Shown: one piece after another, positions 1-13,174 of the stretch
Position numbering within the stretch: the stretch's first letter is position 1
How the letters are laid out: each line of letters starts with the position of its first letter
Assembly: GCA_016192065.1 (NCBI GenBank)
Contig: JACPUX010000072.1
Span: 124,001-188,000 of the forward strand
Reading direction: 5' to 3'
Source: Betaproteobacteria bacterium
GTDB lineage: Bacteria > Pseudomonadota > Gammaproteobacteria > Burkholderiales > Casimicrobiaceae
Length of the DNA: 64,000 nt
The notes under the pieces: model-generated
What the model saw: the letters and a program-made list of their open reading frames with translations, nothing else
The model's database searches: none
What the model was told of the DNA's origin: nothing
Program-made: the position numbers and the translations under genes

Positions 1-570
1 GCGAAACCGCAAGCCGCGCAAATCGGCGGTGGATCGTATCGGCTTCTTGAACCAGCCCAGCGGCTGCGTGGGCATCGGGCCATAGAGCAGCCCCTCGACC
101 TCGTAGCCCATGATCTCCTGCTGCAATTCACGATACAGCTCTTTGCCTCCGCCGTACTCGATCCAGGCGAGCATCTGGTTGGCGTCCAGGCCGGCCAGGG
201 GGCTGGTGCCAAAAAGCGAAAAGGCCGAGTTGCGCGCGTACCAGTAGGCCGCGACACCGTGGCCGCCGTCCAGGACACCTTTATGTACGGCGTCGATCAG
301 ATCAAAGGCCTTGACCATGGCGCCCGCCGGCAGCATTTCGATGCGCAGGCGTCCGACGGACATTTCGTTCACCTTGTTGGCGAAGTCGAGGGCGTATTCA
401 TGAAAGATGTCGCGCGTCGGCCAGGTACTCTGGAACCGCAGTTCGATCGTTTCGTCAGCGCGCGCCTCAGCCGCTTTGCCCGCCAGGAGGCCCGCGGACA
501 GCGCCGCGGCGGTCTTGACGAATCCCCTTCGACCGGGCCTTGGCGCCGGCTTCTTCGTTGGTGCGCGCAT
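1..570 (-). CDS. TRAP transporter solute-binding protein, DctP-like (partial, runs off left edge)
   Basis: The first 190 codons of a periplasmic binding protein that should deliver a substrate, usually a carboxylate, to a TRAP-type secondary transporter. The N-terminus has a twin-arginine signal (GRRGFVKTAAALSAG) followed by a cleavage-like ARADE, so Tat export is likely. The mature part matches the DctP family opening: a first strand ELRFQSTWP, then the region around RIEMLPAGAMVKAFDLIDAV, and later AYWYARN and FKKPIRSTADLRGLRFR. The ATG at 568-570 is preceded by a strong AGGAGG (complement of 575-580). The gene lies 42 bp downstream of recR on the same strand. The C-terminal half and any DctQ/DctM partners lie outside the window, so the substrate cannot be judged. 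Confidence 0.85.
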   Translation of the reverse strand, partial: MRAPTKKPAPRPGRRGFVKTAAALSAGLLAGKAAEARADETIELRFQSTWPTRDIFHEYALDFANKVNEMSVGRLRIEMLPAGAMVKAFDLIDAVHKGVLDGGHGVAAYWYARNSAFSLFGTSPLAGLDANQMLAWIEYGGGKELYRELQQEIMGYEVEGLLYGPMPTQPLGWFKKPIRSTADLRGLRFR

Positions 571-612
571 CGCTCCTCCTCATCCCCCGCGCGCCCGAGC
601 GCGCCATGCTTC

Positions 613-1215
613 TCAGTCCAGCAGCAGCCGACGCTCGCGCAGCGCTTGGGCCAGCGTGCCGCTATCCACGTACTCCAGTTCACCTCCGACCGGCACCCCC
701 CGCGCCAGTCGCGTCACGGTGAGCCCGCGCGCGCGCAACAGTTGGCTGACGTAATGCGCGGTCGCTTCGCCTTCATTGGTGAAATTGGTGGCGACGATGA
801 CTTCCCGCACGACTCCGTCGGTCGCGCGTTTCAGCATCCGGTCGAGGTGGATTTCCTTGGGTCCAATGCCGTCCAGCGGCGACAAGCGCCCCATGAGCAC
901 GAAGTATAGCCCCTGGTAGGCATGGCTTTGCTCGACCATGAGTGAATCGGCCGGAGATTCCACCACGCACAACTGGGTCGCATCACGGCGCGGCGAACGG
1001 CAAAGGGCGCAGATCGCCTCTTCGGTGAAGGTGTTGCAGCGTTCGCAATGGCGCACTTTCTCCACCGCGGTTTGCAGAGCCAGGGCCAAGCGCTGGGCCC
1101 CGGCGCGGTCGTATTGCAGCAAATGGAAGGCCATACGCTGCGCCGCTTTGGGCCCCACGCCGGGCAAGCATCGCAGTGCCTTCACCAACTCGTCGAGCGG
1201 CGTCAGCGTCTCCAT
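613..1215 (-). CDS. recR: Recombination mediator protein RecR
   Basis: RecR works with RecF and RecO to load RecA on gapped DNA. The 200-residue length is standard. The N-terminus holds the helix-hairpin-helix ([18 protein letters not shown]), followed by a four-cysteine zinc site at C57, C60, C69 and C72, and a Toprim domain beginning near [14 protein letters not shown] and continuing through [15 protein letters not shown]. It is the last gene of the 4.5S RNA-dnaX-ybaB-recR cluster, 21 bp after ybaB, an arrangement conserved in many proteobacteria. Nothing is missing from the domain set. Confidence 0.97.
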   Translation of the reverse strand: METLTPLDELVKALRCLPGVGPKAAQRMAFHLLQYDRAGAQRLALALQTAVEKVRHCERCNTFTEEAICALCRSPRRDATQLCVVESPADSLMVEQSHAYQGLYFVLMGRLSPLDGIGPKEIHLDRMLKRATDGVVREVIVATNFTNEGEATAHYVSQLLRARGLTVTRLARGVPVGGELEYVDSGTLAQALRERRLLLD

Positions 1216-1236
1216 GCCGATGGTTGTTGGTGTCGC

Positions 1237-1560
1237 TCAGAAAGGCAGCTTGAAACCCGGTGGCATCTGCAAGCCGGCGGTGAAGCCCGCCATGCGCTCC
1301 TGCGTGGTCGCCTCGACGCGTCGCACCGCGTCATTGACCGCCGCCGCCACGAGGTCTTCGAGCATATCCTTGTCTTCGGTGAGCAGGCTGGGATCGATGA
1401 GCACACGCTTCACGTCGTGGCGGCAAGTCATGGTCACTTTGACCATCCCCGCGCCAGCCTGGCCCTCGACTTCGAGCGTCGCCAATTGCTCTTGCGCCTT
1501 GCGCATGTTCTCCTGCATCTGCTGGGCCTGTTTCATCAGGCCCGCAATTCCACCTTTCAT
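1237..1560 (-). CDS. YbaB/EbfC family nucleoid-associated protein
   Basis: A 107-residue DNA-binding protein of the YbaB/EbfC family, which forms dimers shaped like tweezers and is almost always encoded between dnaX and recR, as here. The N-terminal helix [20 protein letters not shown] is typical, followed by the conserved core around [21 protein letters not shown] and [15 protein letters not shown]. The ATG at 1560 is the only sensible start. The family has been given a general role in nucleoid organisation and possibly in recombination repair together with RecR. Confidence 0.95.
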   Translation of the reverse strand: MKGGIAGLMKQAQQMQENMRKAQEQLATLEVEGQAGAGMVKVTMTCRHDVKRVLIDPSLLTEDKDMLEDLVAAAVNDAVRRVEATTQERMAGFTAGLQMPPGFKLPF

Positions 1561-1587
1561 ATGCCGCTCCCGGGGAAAAATTGGTAT

Positions 1588-3225
1588 TCAGGAAAGGGGA
1601 CGGATCGAGTCGCTACGGACTTGTCCGCCCAGCTTCTCGACCACCTCGCGAACGAAGGGGTCGGTTTCGAAATCTTGCTTGGCGCGCGCGAACTGTTCGG
1701 TCTTTTCGCGCCGCTCGCGCAGCGCCGCCGAATCAGCGACCCCGTGCGCCACTTCCACCAGCAACTGCACGCGCTGGCCGAAGAACTGATCCAGGGCCAC
1801 CCGCAGCTTCTCCTGGTAGGCTTTATCGGCCAGGTGCCGATGCTCGTCGGCGATCTTGAGCGTGACGCTGCGGCCATCCCATGACTTCAATTCGCTGTTC
1901 AGAGCCAACTGCTGCGCCATGCCGGCGATCGGTAGGCCACGCGCCAAGCGTGCCCAATCACCGTCGAAAACGTTGATAGAAGGGGCCACCGGAGCGGCCG
2001 CCACGACCGATCTCGCCGCCAGCGTTTCCGAGGGACTGATGGACGCCGGCTCGGCGGATGACGCCTGCCCGCGAGCCACCTGCGCTTCAAGACGCCTGGC
2101 TGGCGTTCCGCCGCCGGGCCGCGGCGCCCCGCCCCCCTCCTCGTCCGGCCGGAACGCCAAGAGGCGCAAGAGCGCCATGGTGAAGCCCGCGTATTCATCC
2201 GGCGCCAGGGGCAATTCATGGCGCGCGTGGGTGACGATCTGGTAGGCGAGCTGGACTTCTTCGGCGCTCATTCGCGCCGCCAGATCAAGTATCTGGGGGC
2301 GCTGCGCGGCAGTGTCCTCGAGCGCTTCGGGAACCACCTGCGCCAAGGCGATTTCCTGAAGCCGCCCGGCCATTTCCTGCAGAGTCGAATCGAAAGACAG
2401 GTTGCGCTCGGCCAAAAGTCGCGCCTCCTGCATCAGAGTTCCGGCGTCGCCGGTGGCCAGGGCACCCAGCAGGCGAAAGACGAATTCCCCATCAACGGCG
2501 CCAAGCATGGCACGAGTGACGCTGTCTTCGACGCGGCCACCGCCGTAGGCGATAGCCTGGTCGAGCAGGCTCAGGGCATCGCGCATCGATCCCTGCGCTG
2601 CCCGAGCGATCAAGGCCAAGGCCTCGGCCTCGAAGACGATTTCTTCAGCTTGCAGTACCGCCGCCAATCGTTCGCGGATGAGCGGTGCGGGCAACTGCTT
2701 GAGATTGAATTGCAGGCAGCGCGACAGCACGGTTACTGGAATGCGCTGCGGATCGGTGGTCGCCAGCACGAACTTGACGTGATCTGGCGGCTCTTCGAGG
2801 GTCTTCAGCATGGAATTGAAGGCCGCTTTGGAGAGCATGTGCACTTCGTCGATGAGATAGACCTTGTAGCGACCGGCGGTGGGAGCGTAGCGCGCGTTGT
2901 CGAGGATTTCGCGCATGTTGTCGATGCCGGTGTTGGACGCGGCATCAAGCTCGAGCAGATCGACGAAGCGCCCCCCATCGATTTCCCGGCACGCCGCACA
3001 CTGCCCGCAGGGCCGCGCGGTGACGCCTTTTTCGCAGTTGAGCGACTTCGCCAGAATCCGCGCGATGGTGGTCTTGCCCACGCCCCGCGTACCGGTCAAG
3101 AGATAGGCGTGATGCAGTTGCTGGCGCTCCAGCGCATTGGCCAAGGCCTGCACCACATGCTCCTGCCCCACCAGTTCCTCGAAACAGCGTGGGCGCCATT
3201 TGCGCGCCAAGGCCTGATAGCTCAC
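1588..3225 (-). CDS. dnaX: DNA polymerase III subunits gamma and tau
   Basis: The clamp-loader ATPase of the replicative polymerase. I place the start at the GTG codon 3223-3225, which gives the canonical beginning VSYQALARKWRP. A longer reading from a GTG at 3282 would run back into the SRP RNA gene and is rejected. With this start the Walker A motif GTRGVGKT is at residues 45-52, followed by the four-cysteine zinc module (CEKGVTARPCGQCAAC), the Walker B/DEVH box (YLIDEVHMLSKAAFNSMLK) and the LSRCLQF sensor 1 region. A proline/alanine-rich linker leads to a tau C-terminal domain that would contact the polymerase alpha subunit, so the full-length product is tau (545 residues). I see no obvious slippery sequence for making gamma. 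Confidence 0.96.
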   Translation of the reverse strand: MSYQALARKWRPRCFEELVGQEHVVQALANALERQQLHHAYLLTGTRGVGKTTIARILAKSLNCEKGVTARPCGQCAACREIDGGRFVDLLELDAASNTGIDNMREILDNARYAPTAGRYKVYLIDEVHMLSKAAFNSMLKTLEEPPDHVKFVLATTDPQRIPVTVLSRCLQFNLKQLPAPLIRERLAAVLQAEEIVFEAEALALIARAAQGSMRDALSLLDQAIAYGGGRVEDSVTRAMLGAVDGEFVFRLLGALATGDAGTLMQEARLLAERNLSFDSTLQEMAGRLQEIALAQVVPEALEDTAAQRPQILDLAARMSAEEVQLAYQIVTHARHELPLAPDEYAGFTMALLRLLAFRPDEEGGGAPRPGGGTPARRLEAQVARGQASSAEPASISPSETLAARSVVAAAPVAPSINVFDGDWARLARGLPIAGMAQQLALNSELKSWDGRSVTLKIADEHRHLADKAYQEKLRVALDQFFGQRVQLLVEVAHGVADSAALRERREKTEQFARAKQDFETDPFVREVVEKLGGQVRSDSIRPLS

Positions 3226-3261
3226 GAAGTTTTCAGCGTCCGGTGGGGCATGGGGAGGGGT

Positions 3262-3357
3262 GGCGAGCCGTTCCCCCGGCACTTGCAGAGAATAGTTATG
3301 GCTGCTTCCTTCCGGACCTGACCAGGTTCACTACCATGCAATGCGGGGCGACCCGCC
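3262..3357 (-). ncRNA. ffs: Signal recognition particle RNA (4.5S RNA)
   Basis: The minus strand contains the universally conserved SRP domain IV signature: GGTCAGGTCCGGAAGG followed directly by AAGCAGCC (about 3302-3325), which binds Ffh. The ends pair: GGCGGGTCG at the 5' end (3357 down) with CGGCTCGCC at the 3' end (up from 3262), closing a single long hairpin of about 96 nt. This is the short gammaproteobacterial/betaproteobacterial form without an Alu domain. It lies 36 bp upstream of dnaX on the same strand, its usual location in related genomes. The ends are set by base pairing, so they may be off by a few nucleotides. Confidence 0.95.
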
Positions 3358-3530
3358 ATAAATCTTCAGCCTTGCGGCGGAGCGTGCATTATCGGCGAAT
3401 TGCCGACCTGCGGCAAGACAGAGGCTCCGGCCCCACCCGCGACCGCTTTGCATCGCCGCGGCCCTCGCGCGCGGGCATGTTGCCCGGCGATTGGTTCTTG
3501 CGCCGCACCACCGCGCGTCACGAGACCCGA

Positions 3531-3536
3531 TATAAT
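3531..3536 (+). promoter_or_regulatory. Putative -10 box (TATAAT) for mltF
   Basis: A perfect TATAAT stands out in GC-rich sequence 29 bp before the GTG start of mltF. It contains an in-frame ATG (3535), which therefore cannot be translated if transcription begins about 7 nt downstream. No good -35 box is visible at 16-18 bp spacing. Confidence 0.5.
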
Positions 3537-3564
3537 GCTCCAGCTTCCAAGGGGTGATTCGCAG

Positions 3565-4959
3565 GTGCTTCGTACCGTTGCCAGAATCATCGGGGTGGCG
3601 ACGCTGCTGACGGCTTGCGGGCCGACGAGCGACACTGACCCGAACCAAGCCAAGGATCTCCTGGTCCTCACCCGCCAGGGGCCGACTACCTTTTACACCG
3701 GCCCCGAGGGCAAGCCGGTGGGTCTCGAATTCGACCTGGCCACCATGTTCGGCCAATATTTGGGTCGTCGCTTGCGCTTCGAACTCGCCGACAGCGCCGC
3801 CGACATCGGCGCGCAAGTCGCCGCAGGCCGCGTGGCGTTCGCCGCCGCGGGCCTGGGCAAGCATCACCCCGCGCCACCAGAAGTAATCTGGGGTCCGACC
3901 TATCAGAGCATTCAGCCGGTTCTGGTCTACTACACCGAACTCCCGCCGCCGCGAGACTGGCAAGATGTCGGAAAGGCGCCGATCGGCGTGGTGGATGGAT
4001 TTGGACATCGCGATTTGCTCGAAGCCGCACGCAGCGAAGCACTGGAATTGAGCCCGTTGGCCCATGACTTCCACGATCAGGAACCTCTCCTGGAGCGCGT
4101 AGCACAGGGCGAAATCCCATACGCCCTGGCCGACTCGCACGCGCTCGCGGTGGTACGCAATCTGTTCCTCGACCTGGACTCCGCCTTTTCCGTCGGCCCG
4201 CCACGCGAGCTTGCCTGGATGTTCGCTCCCGGCCAGGACGAACTGGTTGAGGAGGCCAAGGCCTTCTTTCGCATGATTCACGAGAATGGTGTGCTCGCCC
4301 GCCTCATCGACCGCTATTACGGACACACCGAACGGGTTGACCCGATCGAATCCGAACGCATGCAAGAGAAAGCGCGATCGCTGCTGCCGCTCTACCGACA
4401 GGATTTTCAGAGTGCCCAGGACCTCACCGGGATCGAGTGGCGGCTGCTCGCGGCGCTGGCCTACCAGGAGTCGCACTGGGATCCCTTGGCCACCAGCCCG
4501 ACCAACGTGCGCGGCATGATGATGCTGACCGAGGAGACCGCCCAGCGCATGAATGTACTCGACCGTCTCGACCCCAAACAGAGCATTCTGGCCGGCGCGA
4601 AATATCTCGTGCAATTGAAACGCATGCTGCCTGAACGCATACTTGAACCCGACCGCACCTGGCTGGCGCTGGCCGCCTACAACATTGGCTATGGACATCT
4701 CGAAGACGCGCGCGTTCTGGCGCAAAGACGCAAGCTTAACCCCGACGCCTGGTCCGACCTCAAGAAGACCCTGCCACTGCTCGCCCGGGCCGAACACGCC
4801 GACACCGTCAAGCACGGCTTCGCCCGCGGCGGCGCGCCAGTGATCTTCGTGGAAAACATACGCGCCTATTACGACATCATCAACCGCATGGAAGCCGCGC
4901 ATCTGCCGCGGCTGCACGCCGGACCGGATTGCCGGTCGGGAAATCTGCGGGCTTGTTGA
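3565..4959 (+). CDS. mltF: Membrane-bound lytic murein transglycosylase F
   Basis: A two-domain peptidoglycan hydrolase anchored in the outer membrane as a lipoprotein. The start at GTG 3565 follows AAGGGG at 3549-3554 and gives a short signal peptide ending in a lipobox (ATLLTACG, Cys about residue 18). Residues about 30-260 form a periplasmic binding protein-like domain (SBP_bac_3 type), and residues about 290-430 form an SLT lysozyme-like domain with the catalytic glutamate in YQESHWDPLA and the later ALAAYNIGYGHLEDAR motif. This order is diagnostic of MltF. It cleaves the glycan strand to form 1,6-anhydromuropeptides. It is transcribed away from dnaX/4.5S RNA. An upstream ATG at 3535 sits inside a TATAAT box and is not preferred. 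Confidence 0.93.
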   Translation: MLRTVARIIGVATLLTACGPTSDTDPNQAKDLLVLTRQGPTTFYTGPEGKPVGLEFDLATMFGQYLGRRLRFELADSAADIGAQVAAGRVAFAAAGLGKHHPAPPEVIWGPTYQSIQPVLVYYTELPPPRDWQDVGKAPIGVVDGFGHRDLLEAARSEALELSPLAHDFHDQEPLLERVAQGEIPYALADSHALAVVRNLFLDLDSAFSVGPPRELAWMFAPGQDELVEEAKAFFRMIHENGVLARLIDRYYGHTERVDPIESERMQEKARSLLPLYRQDFQSAQDLTGIEWRLLAALAYQESHWDPLATSPTNVRGMMMLTEETAQRMNVLDRLDPKQSILAGAKYLVQLKRMLPERILEPDRTWLALAAYNIGYGHLEDARVLAQRRKLNPDAWSDLKKTLPLLARAEHADTVKHGFARGGAPVIFVENIRAYYDIINRMEAAHLPRLHAGPDCRSGNLRAC

Positions 4960-4990
4960 GCGTGCCGCGCGACGCGACGCCTGCCCGGCG

Positions 4991-7611
<2,621 letters not shown>

Positions 7612-7622
<11 letters not shown>

Positions 7623-8235
7623 TCACATCGGCGCCGCGCGGCGGAAAGAACTTGAAGGTCTCCGGCGCGAGCCTGGGGTTCCTTTCCAGCGCAGAAATGT
7701 CGATCACCGTGCGCTGGCCAAAAGCATCTTCGAGTTCCATGCGGGCGAGGTTCTGGCCGGCGAACCCCAAGCGAATGCCGGCCGCACCGGCCTCCTTGGC
7801 GCGCGGTTTGGCGCCCACCCATTCAAGCCCCTCGGCGGCCGGCAACTCACTCAGTTCAAAGGCGCCTTCAATTTCCTGCGTTCCCGACAACAGCGCCGCT
7901 GGCGTGGCCCCGAGCACCTTGTCGAAGGCGCGCACCGTCACTTGATTGAGATCCTCGTCGAAGGTCCAGACGCGACGGCCGTCGCCGACGATCAGTTGGG
8001 CGTTGGGCTTTTCATATACCCAGCGAAAGCGCCCAGGGCGCTGCAATTGGAATTTGCCGCTGGCTTCCTGCACCTTGCGACCGGTCTTGTCATACACCAC
8101 CTGGGCAAAACTGGCGCTGGCGGTTTGGGTGTCGCGGGTGAAGGCCCGCAAACGATCCACCGCGCCAGCGCCGGTCAAGCCGCTGGCAGTTGCCAGAACC
8201 AGCGCCAGCACCACGCGCCGCAAGAATGTGTTCAC
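7612..8235 (-). CDS. lolA: Outer-membrane lipoprotein carrier protein LolA
   Basis: Periplasmic chaperone that carries lipoproteins from the LolCDE transporter to the outer membrane. The 207-residue product has a Sec signal peptide (about residues 1-25, ending near GAGAVDRL) and the LolA core: [18 protein letters not shown], the region [12 protein letters not shown] and the strand [14 protein letters not shown]. It overlaps ftsK upstream by 4 bp and rarA downstream by 11 bp. A second, distantly related LolA-fold protein is encoded at 60612-61382 and should not be confused with this housekeeping copy. Confidence 0.94.
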
Positions 8236-10562
8236 GTCTTTCGTTCCTCGCGCGCCGGCGCCAGCACATCGCGGTTGCCGTTGCTTTGCATGGGCGAGAC
8301 CAGCCCGGCGCGCTCCATTTGTTCGATCAGCCTGGCGGCCCGGTTGTAGCCGATGCGCAAGTGCCGCTGCACCAGCGAAATCGACGCGCGGCGGGTGTTG
8401 ATGACGATCGCCACGGCCTGATCGTACATCGGGTCGGCCTCGGCGTTGGCGGCATCGCTCTCGCCGCCCGCCTCCGCATCGGTACCTTCGCCACCGTCCA
8501 GCACTCCTTCGATGTACTGCGGGCCGCCTTGCTGCTTGAGATAGCCTACCACCCGATGCACCTCGGCGTCACTCACGAAGGCGCCATGCACCCGTTGCGG
8601 ATAGCCGGTGCCCGGCGGCAAGTAGAGCATGTCACCCTGCCCGAGCAGCGCTTCGGCGCCCATCTGGTCGAGGATGGTGCGCGAATCGATCTTGCTCGAG
8701 ACCTGAAAGGCGATGCGCGAGGGGATATTGGCCTTGATCAGACCGGTGATCACATCCACCGACGGACGTTGCGTCGCGAGAATCAGGTGAATGCCCGCGG
8801 CCCGCGCCTTCTGCGCCAGACGCGCGATCAGCTCTTCGATCTTCTTGCCCTGCACCATCATCAAATCGGCCAGTTCGTCGATCACCACCACGATGTAAGG
8901 CAGCTCTTCCAGCGGCTCCGGACTTTCCGGAGTGAGTGTGAAGGGGTTGGTCAGGGGCTCTTTGGCCTTTCTCGCCTCGGCCAGCTTCTGGTTGTAGCCA
9001 GAGAGATTGCGCACGCCCAGCGCCGACATCAGCCGATAGCGCCGGTCCATTTCGCCGACCGACCAATTGAGCGCGCTGCCCGCGAGCTTCATGTCGGTGA
9101 CCACGGGCGCGAGCAGATGCGGAATGCCCTCGTAGACCGAAAGCTCCAGCATCTTGGGGTCCACCATGAGCAAACGTACTTGGCGCGGTTCGGCCTTGTA
9201 GAGTAGCGACAAGATCATGGCGTTGATCGCCACCGACTTGCCCGAACCGGTCGTGCCCGCGACCAGGAGGTGCGGCATCCGCGTCAGGTCGGCGACCGAG
9301 GGGTTACCGGCGATGTCCTTGCCCAAGGCCAGGGTCAGGGGACTGCTGGTATCGGCATAGACCTTGGAACTCAGGATTTCCACCAGCTTTACCACCTGGC
9401 GCTTGGGATTGGGAATCTCCAGGCCCATGCAGGTCTTGCCCGGAATGGTCTCCACCACGCGAATGCTGACCACCCCCATGGCGCGCGCCAGATCCTTGAC
9501 CAGATTGATGATCTGAGCGCCTTTTACGCCCACCGCCGGTTCGATTTCATAGCGCGTGATCACCGGGCCAGGATAGGCGGCCACCACTTTCACCGCCACA
9601 CCGAAATCGGCCAGCTTGCGTTCGATCAGGCGCGAAGTGAACTCCAGGGTTTCGTGGCTCAGCACCTCCACGGCTCCGCCCGCGGGCTCGAGCAAATGCA
9701 GCGGCGGCAGGGGCGAATCGGGCAGGTCCTGGAAGAGCGGCGTCTGCTTCTCCCGGAAGACGCGCTCAGATTCGCGAATTTCGGTCACCTGGGGCACTAC
9801 CACGATGGGCGGCCGGTCGTCCAGTTGCTGTTTGGCCTCGGCCACCACGACCTCGCGCTCCTGCGCCTGGGCTTCACCCATGCGCCGGTCCGCCCTTTCG
9901 GCCAGGCGCCGTCGCACCCCGGCAAAGGCCCGCTCGAAGCCGCCACCCAAGGTTTCCGCGAGCCCCAGCCAGGACATACCGGTAAAAAGCGACCATCCCG
10001 CCGCAGCCAGGACCAGCAGGAACAGCGTGCCGCCGTTGAAACCAAGGGCCTGCGCCACCCCGTCGCCCACCGCGCCCCCCACCAGTCCCCCCGCCGCCAG
10101 CGGCAGCGGCAGGCCGTGACGATAGAGCCGCAAGGCTTCGAGACCCGAGCACATCAGCAGGAACAACACGAAGCCCAACACCGCGACCCAGGTGCCACGC
10201 CGTTGCAATAGCACGGATTCGTCGGGGTCCACGCCTTGCATCAGACGCCGGAATCCGGTGATCACACCGGCCGCGGCCGCGAGCACGAAGACCCAGGCCG
10301 AAGCGCCAAAGAGGTAGAACGCCAGATCGGCGAGCCAGGCGCCGATACTTCCGCCCTTGTTCGCCACCGCGGTGCTGGCACCGCTGAAGGACCATCCCGG
10401 ATCGGCGCGGGTGTAGGTGGAAAAAATCAGCACCAGATAAACGAGTAAGACCCCGTCGAGCAGCCAAAACGCTTCGCGGACCAAGTCGATACGCCGGGGC
10501 GATAGCTTGGGGCCGCGACCGGAGCGCTCCGACTTACGGATCAGTTTATCGATCAAAAACAT
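8232..10562 (-). CDS. ftsK: DNA translocase FtsK
   Basis: A 776-residue septal DNA pump that moves chromosome ends through the closing septum and activates dif recombination. Four transmembrane segments occupy roughly residues 25-195, a short linker follows, and the RecA-like motor carries Walker [17 protein letters not shown] and Walker [18 protein letters not shown]. The C-terminal gamma winged helix ([20 protein letters not shown], then [20 protein letters not shown]) recognises KOPS sequences. The linker is much shorter than in E. coli, as usual in betaproteobacteria. The ATG at 10562 lies about 23 nt after the predicted transcription start. It heads the ftsK-lolA-rarA-serS run. Confidence 0.96.
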   Translation of the reverse strand: MFLIDKLIRKSERSGRGPKLSPRRIDLVREAFWLLDGVLLVYLVLIFSTYTRADPGWSFSGASTAVANKGGSIGAWLADLAFYLFGASAWVFVLAAAAGVITGFRRLMQGVDPDESVLLQRRGTWVAVLGFVLFLLMCSGLEALRLYRHGLPLPLAAGGLVGGAVGDGVAQALGFNGGTLFLLVLAAAGWSLFTGMSWLGLAETLGGGFERAFAGVRRRLAERADRRMGEAQAQEREVVVAEAKQQLDDRPPIVVVPQVTEIRESERVFREKQTPLFQDLPDSPLPPLHLLEPAGGAVEVLSHETLEFTSRLIERKLADFGVAVKVVAAYPGPVITRYEIEPAVGVKGAQIINLVKDLARAMGVVSIRVVETIPGKTCMGLEIPNPKRQVVKLVEILSSKVYADTSSPLTLALGKDIAGNPSVADLTRMPHLLVAGTTGSGKSVAINAMILSLLYKAEPRQVRLLMVDPKMLELSVYEGIPHLLAPVVTDMKLAGSALNWSVGEMDRRYRLMSALGVRNLSGYNQKLAEARKAKEPLTNPFTLTPESPEPLEELPYIVVVIDELADLMMVQGKKIEELIARLAQKARAAGIHLILATQRPSVDVITGLIKANIPSRIAFQVSSKIDSRTILDQMGAEALLGQGDMLYLPPGTGYPQRVHGAFVSDAEVHRVVGYLKQQGGPQYIEGVLDGGEGTDAEAGGESDAANAEADPMYDQAVAIVINTRRASISLVQRHLRIGYNRAARLIEQMERAGLVSPMQSNGNRDVLAPAREERKT

Positions 10563-10591
10563 TATGTTGCGGGTTGTACTTCATGCGCAAC

Positions 10592-11669
<1,078 letters not shown>

Positions 11670-11682
11670 GGAGACGCTGAGC

Positions 11683-12243
11683 ATGCGGGCCGGACGATCG
11701 CCCCCGAAAACCGGCGAAGCGCCGTCCGCCCGCGACGAGTTTCTCGCCGCGGTCGATTCAGTCAAACGCCTGCCGCCCAGCGATCGCGTCCCGCCGCCAC
11801 CCGCGCGCCCACCGGCGGTGGCCCGCCAGCGCCAGGCCGACGAAGCCGCCGCACTCGAAGCGGCACGCGCCGGTTGGAGCGCGCTGCAAGATGAAGATTT
11901 CGAGCCCGAGCAATCCTTCATTCGCCCCGGTCTGCGGACCGACACGCTGCGCAAACTCCGGCGACGGTTCTGGAGCATCCAGGCTCAACTCGACCTGCAT
12001 GGACACACCCGGGCCGAAGCGCACCAGGCCCTCAGCATCTTCCTGACGGAATGTCGCAGCGCCGGCTGGCGCTGCGTGCGCATCATTCACGGCAAAGGCC
12101 TCTCCTCTCCCAACCAAGAGCCGGTGCTGAAAAGCCCGGTGCGACGCTGGCTGCAACGGAACGACCAAGTGCTCGCCTATTGCGAGCCGGCGGCGGTGGA
12201 TGGGGGCAGCGGCGCAGTGCTGGTATTGCTGAAGGCGAGCTAA
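11683..12243 (+). CDS. Smr domain protein (MutS2/YdaL-like small nuclease family)
   Basis: A 186-residue protein whose C-terminal half (about residues 90-180) is an Smr domain, with the LDLHGHTRAEAHQAL motif and the HGKG motif (IIHGKGLSSPNQEPVLK). Smr domains are found at the end of MutS2 and in stand-alone proteins and often show nucleic-acid nicking activity. The N-terminal part is basic, proline-rich and probably flexible. A good ribosome site (TAAGGAGA) precedes the ATG at 11683, and the gene starts 13 bp after trxB, so the two are likely an operon, which is common in this class. Its physiological role is not established. Confidence 0.9.
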   Translation: MRAGRSPPKTGEAPSARDEFLAAVDSVKRLPPSDRVPPPPARPPAVARQRQADEAAALEAARAGWSALQDEDFEPEQSFIRPGLRTDTLRKLRRRFWSIQAQLDLHGHTRAEAHQALSIFLTECRSAGWRCVRIIHGKGLSSPNQEPVLKSPVRRWLQRNDQVLAYCEPAAVDGGSGAVLVLLKAS

Positions 12244-12349
12244 TCGACCTATCCCGCTCAGCGCTGGGCTGGGCCTCAGTGACTCGAACCACCAACTCGA
12301 CTGCATCAATCGGCGCGATCCGGCCCTGGTCAAGAGGCTGGCCCTGCGA

Positions 12350-13174
12350 TCACAACACCCGATGTCTGAGCGCCGGCAACTTGCCGCGCACATCCGCGAG
12401 ACGCCGGGGATCGATGTCGCCCACCACCACCCCCGGCCCTTCGGCCAGTTCACTTAGAACCTCGCCCCAGGGATCGATGAGCATGCTGTGCCCCCAGGTG
12501 CGACGGCCGTTTTCATGCAGTCCGCCTTGGGCGGCGGCGAGCACGTAGCACTGGTTTTCGATGGCGCGGGCACGCAAGAGCACTTCCCAGTGCGCGCTGC
12601 CGGTGGTGTGGGTGAAGGCGGCGGGCACCACGAGGAGGGTGAGCGGCCCCATGGCGCGGAAGATCTCCGGGAAGCGCAGGTCGTAGCAGATGGCCAGACC
12701 GATTTCGCCCCAGGGCGACGCAAAATGCCCGGGCGCGTCGCCGGGCTCAATGGTCTGCGCTTCGTCGTAGGTTTCGGCGCCTTGTCGAAAGCCGAAGAGG
12801 TGGACCTTGTCGTAGCGCGCCACTGCTCGGCCCCGCGGATCGAAGACCAGGGCACTGTTGCGCACCTTCTGGGGCGAATTCGCCGCCAGCGGCAAGGTGC
12901 CTCCCACCAGCCACACGCCATGGTCCCGGGCACACTGCGCCAGGGTGGTTTGAATCGGCCCTTGCCCCTGCTCTTCCCTGACCGCGACCTTGTCGGTATC
13001 AACGCGGCCCATGAGGCAAAAATACTCCGGCAGCGCGACCAGACGTGCACCTTGCGCGGCGGCTGCGGCAATGCCCTGCTTGGCGGCAACGAGGTTCTCG
13101 GTCACCGAAGTACTGGAGACCATTTGCACCGCAGCCACACGCCAGGGTGCGGTTGGATCTGCTGAGCCGTTCAT
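12350..13174 (-). CDS. Carbon-nitrogen hydrolase family protein (Nit1-type amidase)
   Basis: A nitrilase-superfamily amidase of 274 residues. The catalytic triad is visible: Glu in ALPEYFCLMG, Lys in ARYDKVHLFGF and Cys in GLAICYDLRFPEIFR. The closest functional models are Nit1/YbeM-type enzymes that hydrolyse deaminated glutathione, and the related omega-amidases. The sequence alone does not separate the two, although the CYDLRFPE box fits Nit1. The start overlaps the stop of yhdP by 4 bp (ATGA), so translation is coupled. The yhdP-nit pairing is conserved in betaproteobacteria. Confidence 0.9.
   Translation of the reverse strand: MNGSADPTAPWRVAAVQMVSSTSVTENLVAAKQGIAAAAAQGARLVALPEYFCLMGRVDTDKVAVREEQGQGPIQTTLAQCARDHGVWLVGGTLPLAANSPQKVRNSALVFDPRGRAVARYDKVHLFGFRQGAETYDEAQTIEPGDAPGHFASPWGEIGLAICYDLRFPEIFRAMGPLTLLVVPAAFTHTTGSAHWEVLLRARAIENQCYVLAAAQGGLHENGRRTWGHSMLIDPWGEVLSELAEGPGVVVGDIDPRRLADVRGKLPALRHRVL

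Noticed and set aside
3226-3282. N-terminal extension of dnaX to GTG 3282.
   Set aside because: It runs into the SRP RNA gene and is absent from the conserved DnaX N-terminus.
12241-12330. GACTCGAACC at 12281-12290 looked like the T arm of a tRNA on the minus strand.
   Set aside because: No acceptor, D or anticodon arms pair around it and no CCA end is present.
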